From an uncultured Desulfovibrio sp. (lineage in GTDB: Bacteria; Desulfobacterota; Desulfovibrionia; Desulfovibrionales; Desulfovibrionaceae), in contig CAMWTD010000044.1 of assembly GCA_947177085.1 (NCBI GenBank), forward strand, positions 1-11,361: a stretch of DNA of 11,361 nucleotides. Reading direction: 5' to 3'. Below are positions 7,066 through 11,361 of this stretch, one piece after another. Both the position numbers and the translations under genes were made by a program. The notes below the pieces were generated by a model that had not been told where the DNA came from, did not search any database, and worked only from the letters and a program-made list of their open reading frames with translations. Positions within the stretch are counted from its first letter, which is position 1, and each line of letters opens with the position of its first letter.

Positions 7066-7094
7066 TTGCCAATTTTTTGCCGATGGCCTAGATT
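7066..7094 (+). promoter_or_regulatory. Predicted sigma70-type promoter of tRNA-Pro
   Basis: TTGCCA (7066-7071), a 17-nt spacer and TAGATT (7089-7094) lie 9 nt before the mature tRNA 5' end, giving a start near 7101. An A-rich tract (7054-7064) just upstream could act as an UP element. A perfect TTGACA at 7048-7053 is an alternative -35 but lacks a good -10. The promoter points away from the che promoter on the other strand. Confidence 0.6.
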
Positions 7095-7103
7095 CACTGC
7101 TGG

Positions 7104-7181
7104 CGGGATGTGGCTCAGCTTGGCTAGAGCGCAGCGTTCGGGACGCTGAGGCCGCGCGTTCAAATCGCGCCATCCCGACCA
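7104..7181 (+). tRNA. tRNA-Pro (anticodon CGG)
   Basis: A full cloverleaf can be drawn. The acceptor stem is CGGGATG/CATCCCG (7 bp), the D stem GCTC/GAGC, the anticodon stem CAGCG/CGCTG with loop TTCGGGA, and the T stem GCGCG/CGCGC with loop TTCAAAT. The 3' ACCA end is encoded. The anticodon at loop positions 34-36 is CGG, which reads the proline codon CCG. The 78-nt length is one more than usual, from a slightly long D loop. It has its own promoter and is followed after 8 nt by a GC hairpin. Confidence 0.96.
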
Positions 7182-7189
7182 CAATTTCC

Positions 7190-7222
7190 GGGGTTGCGGT
7201 TTTGCCGCAACCCCTTCTTATT
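7190..7222 (+). terminator. Rho-independent terminator or attenuator after tRNA-Pro
   Basis: GGGGTTGCGG (7190-7199) pairs perfectly with CCGCAACCCC (7205-7214) around a 5-nt loop TTTTG, followed by the T-rich TTCTTATT. It lies between the tRNA end and the AGGAGG of the next gene. The imperfect T-run suggests incomplete termination. That would fit the lack of room for a separate promoter for the downstream gene. Confidence 0.75.
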
Positions 7223-7235
7223 TCAGGAGGATGCC

Positions 7236-7724
7236 ATGTCCATCGAAAGGGTCCGGGCCTTTTTTGCCGAGCACGGCATGGCGGAACGGGTGCTGGAATT
7301 TCCCGTCTCCAGCGCCACGGTGGAGCTGGCGGCGGCCGCCCTCGGCTGCGAACCGTGCCGCATTGCGAAGACCCTTTCCTTCATGGCGGACGGTCACGCG
7401 CTCCTCGTTGTCGCGGCCGGGGACGCCCGCATCGACAACGCGCGCTACAAGGGCCGCTTCGGCGTAAAGGCGAAGATGCTCAGCCCCGAAGCCGCCGAAA
7501 CCCTGGTGGGCCACGCGGTGGGCGGGGTGTGCCCCTTTGCCGTCAACGCGGGCGTGCCCGTGTACCTGGATGTCTCGCTCAGGCGCTTTGCCACCGTCTT
7601 TCCCGCCTGCGGCAGCAGCAACAGCGCCATAGAGCTCGATATGCGGGAGCTGGAAAAATATTCTGGCGCGGCGGACTGGGTGGATGTGTGCAAGGGCTGG
7701 CAGCCCGGGACGGAGACGGCCTGA
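7236..7724 (+). CDS. YbaK/EbsC-family aminoacyl-tRNA deacylase (tRNA editing)
   Basis: A 162-residue single-domain protein of the YbaK/EbsC (prolyl-tRNA synthetase INS-like) superfamily, whose members hydrolyse mischarged tRNA, in studied cases often Cys- or Ala-tRNA(Pro). Family features are SSATVELAAAALG (25-37), the likely catalytic Lys K45 in RIAKTLSF, YKGRFGVKAKML (71-82), the glycine-rich GGVCPF (96-101) and FPACGSSNSAIEL (122-134). It belongs to the group with the GGVxPF motif and is not clearly E. coli YbaK or ProXp-ala, so the exact amino acid removed is unknown. The ATG at 7236-7238 has AGGAGG (7225-7230) 5 nt upstream. It lies 54 nt after tRNA-Pro, on the same strand, with the hairpin between, so it is probably transcribed by readthrough from the tRNA promoter. 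It ends 9 nt from the convergent peptidase gene. Confidence 0.88.
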   Translation: MSIERVRAFFAEHGMAERVLEFPVSSATVELAAAALGCEPCRIAKTLSFMADGHALLVVAAGDARIDNARYKGRFGVKAKMLSPEAAETLVGHAVGGVCPFAVNAGVPVYLDVSLRRFATVFPACGSSNSAIELDMRELEKYSGAADWVDVCKGWQPGTETA

Positions 7725-7733
7725 CGCGGCCGC

Positions 7734-8552
7734 TCAGAAGACCGGGAGCGCCTTTGCGCGCAGCCGCGCCTTGCAGATGATCTCCGGGCGGTACTCAAAA
7801 TGCATGAGGTCATACTCATGCCACTTGCCGCCCCAGATGAAGCCCTCGGCCTCGAAGGCATCCACTATTTCCGGCGGATAGTCCCGCTGGCGCGGATGCG
7901 GCCTCTGGCGGCTCCACCGCCAGTAGGGCGCGCGCCGGGCATTGAGGTCAATGGCGATGCCGAAGGCGTGGGCGCTCAGCCTGTCTTCCCCGGCGATGCG
8001 CCGCCACGCGAAGCCTCCCTCGGAATCGAGGTAGGGACGCAAGTCGGGCCGTTCCTCGAGCAGGGGCGCAAGCCTATGGAAAACCCGCTCCAGCGCCTGG
8101 GCCGCCGCCGGGCTCAGGCGCACCTGCCGACCGGGCCAGGGGACGGTCACAAGGCCAGCGTTCACGGCCACCCTATCCCCGCCATAGAGCGCCGTGAAAA
8201 GGTCGTAGGGGCGGAGCCTGCCCGGGGCCACCCCCGGCGGCGTGGGCGGCCGCTCCGGCTCCAGCGGATAGGGCGCGGCCATGCTGGCCGCCACATCCGC
8301 CGCGCCCGGCTGCGCGTCCCGGTAGAGGACGCGGCGGCCGTCCGCAAGAAGCAGCCATTGCCGCCCCGCGGCGTCCTGCTCCAGCCGCTCCAGCGCCGGA
8401 TAGGCCTGTCTGAGGCAGTGGAAGTCCAGCGCCTCCTCCCCGGCCGCCACGGCGTTGGTCTGGGCCTGGGCGGGCTCCGGCTCGGCCCAGGCCGCAGGCG
8501 GCAAGGCCAGCAGGAGGCCCAGCAGGCAGAGGATGACGGAATGAACGCGCAT
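7734..8552 (-). CDS. Secreted M15-family peptidase (peptidoglycan D,D-carboxypeptidase or L,D-type endopeptidase)
   Basis: Zinc peptidases of the M15 (VanY/endolysin-like) family cut peptide bonds in peptidoglycan. The 272-residue product has an apparent signal peptide (1-23, hydrophobic core then AWA|EP), so it should act in the periplasm. The metal site is visible as H195 and D202 in SAHAFGIAIDLN and H251 in MHFEY; D248 three residues before H251 is the likely catalytic base, as in the M15C (phage T5 endolysin) arrangement. Residues 24-110 are an uncharacterised N-terminal region with a Pro-rich end (PYPLEPERPPTPPG). I chose the ATG at 8550-8552 because it gives the signal peptide; the longer frame runs into the neighbouring divergent gene. 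The ribosome binding site is weak. It is head to head with mtaB (64 nt between starts). Exact bond specificity cannot be assigned. Confidence 0.82.
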   Translation of the reverse strand: MRVHSVILCLLGLLLALPPAAWAEPEPAQAQTNAVAAGEEALDFHCLRQAYPALERLEQDAAGRQWLLLADGRRVLYRDAQPGAADVAASMAAPYPLEPERPPTPPGVAPGRLRPYDLFTALYGGDRVAVNAGLVTVPWPGRQVRLSPAAAQALERVFHRLAPLLEERPDLRPYLDSEGGFAWRRIAGEDRLSAHAFGIAIDLNARRAPYWRWSRQRPHPRQRDYPPEIVDAFEAEGFIWGGKWHEYDLMHFEYRPEIICKARLRAKALPVF

Positions 8553-8580
8553 GGCCGAACATGCGTCCGCCAGCGGCGGC

Positions 8581-8609
8581 TTGTCAAGGCAAGGGCTTTT
8601 GCATACACC
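8581..8609. promoter_or_regulatory. Possible divergent promoter elements between peptidase and mtaB genes
   Basis: The 64-nt gap holds TTGTCAA, which gives a plus-strand TTGTCA (8581-8586, 17 nt before a poor TACACC at 8604-8609) and a minus-strand TTGACA (8587-8582, 18 nt before a poor CATGTT). Both -35 boxes are good and both -10 boxes are weak, so this is tentative. Confidence 0.25.
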
Positions 8610-8616
8610 ACCGGGC

Positions 8617-9963
8617 ATGGCTCCCTGGACATTCCATATCCTCACCTTCGGCTGCAAGGTCAACCAGTACGAAAGCCAGGCCATCCGGGAGGCGTGGCGG
8701 GCGCAGGGCGGCATGGAGGCCGTAGCGCCCGAAGCGGCGACCGTAGTGCTCATCAACAGTTGCGCCGTGACCAGCCGGGGGGAGCGCGACGCGCGCAACG
8801 CCGTATTCCGTATGCGGCGGGCCGCCCCTCATGCGCGCATCATCCTCGCCGGGTGCGCGGCGCGCCTTTTCGAGACCTTCCGGCCGCGCCCCGGCGCGGA
8901 ATGGGCCGCGCCGGACCTCTGCCTCGGCAATGACCGGAAGGCGCGGCTGTTGGCGGGCCCGTGGGACATGCTGGGCCATGGCCTGGCCGAACCGGCGTGG
9001 CCGCCCTTCCGCATCACCGCCTTCACCCGCGCCCGGGCCGTGCTGAAAGTCCAGGACGGCTGCGTGCACCGCTGCACCTATTGCATCGTGCCGCAGACGC
9101 GCGGCGTCCCGCGCAGCCGACCGCCGGAGGAGGCCCTCGCCGAAGCGCGCGCCCTCCTGGCCGCTGGCCATGCGGAACTCGTCATCTCGGGCATCAATCT
9201 CGGGCAATATGGACGCGACAGGCCGCAATACGGCGACTTCTGGCAGCTTTTGCGCTTCCTGGACGCGGGCCTCGCGCCCGAATTCGCCGGGCGGGCGCGC
9301 CTGCGCATCAGCTCCCTCGAGCCTTCGCAACTGGATGCGCGCGGGCTCGAGACGCTGGCAAGCTGCCGAATGGTCTGCCCGCACCTCCATATCTCGCTCC
9401 AGCACGCGAGCCCGGCTGTGCTGCGCCGCATGGGCAGGGGCCACTATTCGGCCGAGGACCTGGAGCAGGCGCTCGGGCGTCTGGCAGCGTTCTGGCCGCG
9501 CATGGGCCTTGGGGCGGATATTCTGGTGGGTTTCCCCGGGGAGACGGAGGAAGATTTCCGCATCCTGCTGGCGGAGCTGGAGCGGCTCCCCATAAGCTAT
9601 GCACATGTGTTCCCGTATTCCCGGCGTCCGGGCACGGCGGCGGCGCGGTTTGCCGGGCACTTGCCGCAAAAGCTCAGGCAGGCAAGGGCGGCGGCCGCCC
9701 GGGCCGTGGTGGAACGGCGACGGCGGCGCTTCTGGGAGGGGCAGCTCGGGCTTGAGCGGATGCTGGTCGCCCCCGATGACGGGGAGGCTCGCGGCACTGC
9801 CGTGCGCAAGGGCGTCAACGAATACTATGTGCCCTGCATTTTCTCCGCGCCCCGGCCCGGGGGGGGCGACGGCCCGCGCCGCCTGGTGGCGGCCCGCCCC
9901 GTGGGCTTGGATGGCCGCGGCCTGCTCGTGGAGCCGCTTCCGGGTGAGGCTCCCCCGTTATGA
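8617..9963 (+). CDS. mtaB: tRNA t6A37 methylthiotransferase MtaB (radical SAM)
   Basis: MtaB-type enzymes add a methylthio group to t6A at position 37 of tRNAs reading ANN codons, using two [4Fe-4S] clusters. The 448 residues show the N-terminal methylthiotransferase domain with cluster ligands C13 (TFGCKVNQYES), C49 (LINSCAVTSRG) and C80 (ILAGCAAR). The radical SAM motif is CVHRCTYC (C149, C153, C156), followed by GINLGQYGRD, ISSLEPSQL, HISLQHASPAVLRRMGR and DILVGFPGETEEDF. The TFGCKVNQYES signature and C-terminal region favour MtaB (YqeV type) over MiaB or RimO. I chose the ATG at 8617-8619 to match the family start; the frame also opens at 8551, overlapping the divergent gene's start codon. 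No clear ribosome binding site precedes either ATG. The stop overlaps the convergent umuC stop by 6 nt. Confidence 0.9.
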   Translation: MAPWTFHILTFGCKVNQYESQAIREAWRAQGGMEAVAPEAATVVLINSCAVTSRGERDARNAVFRMRRAAPHARIILAGCAARLFETFRPRPGAEWAAPDLCLGNDRKARLLAGPWDMLGHGLAEPAWPPFRITAFTRARAVLKVQDGCVHRCTYCIVPQTRGVPRSRPPEEALAEARALLAAGHAELVISGINLGQYGRDRPQYGDFWQLLRFLDAGLAPEFAGRARLRISSLEPSQLDARGLETLASCRMVCPHLHISLQHASPAVLRRMGRGHYSAEDLEQALGRLAAFWPRMGLGADILVGFPGETEEDFRILLAELERLPISYAHVFPYSRRPGTAAARFAGHLPQKLRQARAAAARAVVERRRRRFWEGQLGLERMLVAPDDGEARGTAVRKGVNEYYVPCIFSAPRPGGGDGPRRLVAARPVGLDGRGLLVEPLPGEAPPL

Positions 9964-11313
9964 GGGTGTCCCGTTTTGCGCGGCATATTCGCCGCTCGCG
10001 CCGCTGACCTTGAGCAGGTGGCGCACATCCGTGGTCCATGCCGGGGAGAGGCGTTCCCGCTTCATGTGCCACTTGGCGTTTTTCCCTCCCTGCGAGGCGA
10101 AGCACAGGGTCTCGCGGCCCTCCCTCCTGTTGATGCTGTCCACCACCGCCATGAGCCTTTGCCGCCGGGCCCGCCGCTCCGCGTTGCCGTCCAGCATGTC
10201 CATGAGGTGCGGCTGGCCCTTGGCGGGATCCGAGAGGTCCGTGAGCATGACCATCGCCTTGGCATAGCCGTAGCCGTGCCTGAAGATGCGGCCAAGCCCG
10301 CGAAGGGCCGCGCCGATGATGGCGGAGCTGTCGCAGGTGGGGCGGTCCAGCCGGGTCATGGTCATCTCGTCGTGTCCGGGCTGGTCGCGGCGGTAATAGG
10401 CGGTCTGGATGCGCACGGAAACCATCTGCGTGACCAGGCCCTTACCGCGCAGCTTTTCGGCGGCGCGCGCGGCATGGTAGGCGACGGCCTCGGTCATGGG
10501 CTCGAGCGTTGTCACCTTGTAGCCCAGAGAGCGCGAGGAGATGATACAGGTGTGCGTGGCCGGGATATCCTCGCCGATGGAGGGGATGCCCCGCAGCTCC
10601 ATGAGGATGTTCAGCCCGTGGACAGTGAGCAGCCTGCGGATCATGTCCGGCTCCGCATCGCGCAGGTCCCGGGCGGTGCGGATGCCCTCGCAGCGGAGCT
10701 TGAGCGCGCTCTGGCGCCCCACGCCCCAGATGTCGCCCACATCCACGCTGGCCAGCAATTCCTCCACCTTGCGGCAGTGACTGAGGTCAAAAATGCCGCC
10801 ATAGGCCGGGTATTTCTTGGCGACGCGCGTGGCGATCTTGGCGAGCACGCGCGTGGGCGCGATGCCGATGGAAACGGGCAGCCCCACCCATTGCCGCACG
10901 CGCTCGCGCGCCGTGAGGGCCACCTCCCGGGCGTTGGCCGCGAGCGCCCCGGTGAGCGGCAGGAAAGCCTCGTCGATGGAATAAACCTCGACTTTCGGGA
11001 CCACGCTTTCCAGCGTCTGCATGACCCGGTGGGAGAGGTCGCCATAGAGGGTGTAATTGGAGGAGAACACGGCCACCCCGTGCTTTTCCAGCTCGCTTTT
11101 CACCTCAAAGGCCGGTTTGCCCATGGGCAGCCCGAGCTTCTTGGCCTCCCGGCTCATGGCCACGAGGCAGCCGTCGTTGTTGCTCAGCACGACAACGGGC
11201 TTCCCCGCGAGGTCGGGGCGCGCGACGCGCTCGCAGGAGGCGTAGAAGGAATCGCAGTCGGCCAGGGCCATGAGGGAGCCGTCGGCCGCGCTGCCATAAT
11301 CGGGCATGGGCAT
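9958..11313 (-). CDS. umuC: UmuC-type Y-family DNA polymerase (translesion synthesis)
   Basis: UmuC is the catalytic subunit of DNA polymerase V, which copies past damaged bases in the SOS response. The product (451 residues from the ATG at 11311-11313) has the conserved ALADCDSFYASCE (16-28; metal ligand D19, steric gate Y24), GKPVVVLSNNDGCLVA (37-52), SSNYTLYGDLSHRVM (84-98) and YSIDEAF (111-117; D114, E115). Later come the fingers/thumb region with SIGIAPTRVLAKIATRVAKKYP and a helix-hairpin-helix-like DIWGVGRQSALKL. The C-terminal part (about 330-430) matches the little-finger and UmuC C-terminal region. The start is uncertain: ATGs at 11313, 11307 and 11271 are in frame, and none has a good ribosome binding site. 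No umuD is visible; it could lie beyond the right edge or be absent. No LexA box was recognised. Confidence 0.92.
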   Translation of the reverse strand: MPMPDYGSAADGSLMALADCDSFYASCERVARPDLAGKPVVVLSNNDGCLVAMSREAKKLGLPMGKPAFEVKSELEKHGVAVFSSNYTLYGDLSHRVMQTLESVVPKVEVYSIDEAFLPLTGALAANAREVALTARERVRQWVGLPVSIGIAPTRVLAKIATRVAKKYPAYGGIFDLSHCRKVEELLASVDVGDIWGVGRQSALKLRCEGIRTARDLRDAEPDMIRRLLTVHGLNILMELRGIPSIGEDIPATHTCIISSRSLGYKVTTLEPMTEAVAYHAARAAEKLRGKGLVTQMVSVRIQTAYYRRDQPGHDEMTMTRLDRPTCDSSAIIGAALRGLGRIFRHGYGYAKAMVMLTDLSDPAKGQPHLMDMLDGNAERRARRQRLMAVVDSINRREGRETLCFASQGGKNAKWHMKRERLSPAWTTDVRHLLKVSGASGEYAAQNGTPS

Positions 11314-11319
11314 GGCGGA

Positions 11320-11328
11320 AGTATACCA
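11320..11328 (-). promoter_or_regulatory. Possible extended -10 promoter of umuC
   Basis: On the minus strand TGG-TATACT is an extended -10 element ending 6 nt before the first plausible ATG of umuC. No good -35 was found. Transcription would start at or next to the ATG at 11313, giving a leaderless message or use of a later start. Single short motif, so tentative. Confidence 0.35.
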
Positions 11329-11361
11329 CAAAAGGGGCGCGACCAAAAGCCGGGCACGAGG

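Noticed and set aside
7048..7076. Perfect TTGACA with AATTTT 17 nt later as the main tRNA promoter
   Set aside because: The -10 matches poorly and would start transcription about 20 nt before the tRNA. TTGCCA-N17-TAGATT fits both boxes and the expected start better.
6975..7184. 70-codon N-terminal extension of CheB running through the intergenic region and the tRNA
   Set aside because: It translates the antisense of tRNA-Pro (a GWRDLNARPQRPERCA-type sequence typical of such artefacts) and the promoter. The receiver domain starts normally at the ATG at 6974.
7800..8616. Long plus-strand frame opposite the M15 peptidase gene
   Set aside because: In codon register with the peptidase gene; the minus frame has a signal peptide and zinc motifs.
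8584..9669. 361-codon minus-strand frame opposite mtaB
   Set aside because: Same register artefact; the plus strand carries all MtaB cysteine motifs.

Overview
The window is a dense stretch of high-GC DNA. The gene order (cheB, HEAT-repeat gene, cheR, parA-like, cheW, cheY, cheA) and the protein sequences suggest a deltaproteobacterium of the Desulfovibrio type. That assignment rests on recalled gene order and sequence style, not on a search. Genes are tightly packed with strong G/C bias at third codon positions, so most genes carry a long meaningless reading frame on the opposite strand.

Left two thirds (1-6974, minus strand): a chemotaxis operon read right to left. It starts at a good sigma70-type promoter (7026-7054), then cheB (receptor methylesterase), a 645-residue HEAT-repeat protein, cheR (receptor methyltransferase with a long low-complexity N-terminal tail), a ParA-type ATPase resembling the polar-positioning ATPase ParC, a CheW-domain protein with an N-terminal extension, cheY, and the first 186 codons of cheA, which runs off the left edge. 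Gaps are 22, 2 and 41 nt, then a 7-nt overlap, then 115 and 65 nt; the last two hold hairpins. CheA and CheY would carry the phosphorelay, CheW would couple receptors to CheA, and CheR and CheB would set adaptation. The ParC-like ATPase and CheW protein look like a module for placing the array in the cell. The HEAT protein and the CheR tail are unexplained parts that could act as scaffolds.

Middle (7066-7733, plus strand): a promoter divergent from the che promoter drives a tRNA-Pro(CGG) gene. A GC-rich hairpin follows, and then a gene of the YbaK/EbsC aminoacyl-tRNA deacylase family. Known members of that family clear mischarged tRNA, often tRNA-Pro, so an editing enzyme lies directly behind a likely substrate.

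Right third (7734-11361): a secreted M15-type peptidoglycan peptidase (minus) sits head to head with an MtaB-type tRNA methylthiotransferase (plus). The latter converges on, and overlaps by 6 nt, a UmuC-type Y-family DNA polymerase (minus). No transposase, CRISPR array or integrase was seen. The only stretches without a gene are short (the longest, 6975-7103, is 129 nt and holds the divergent promoters).
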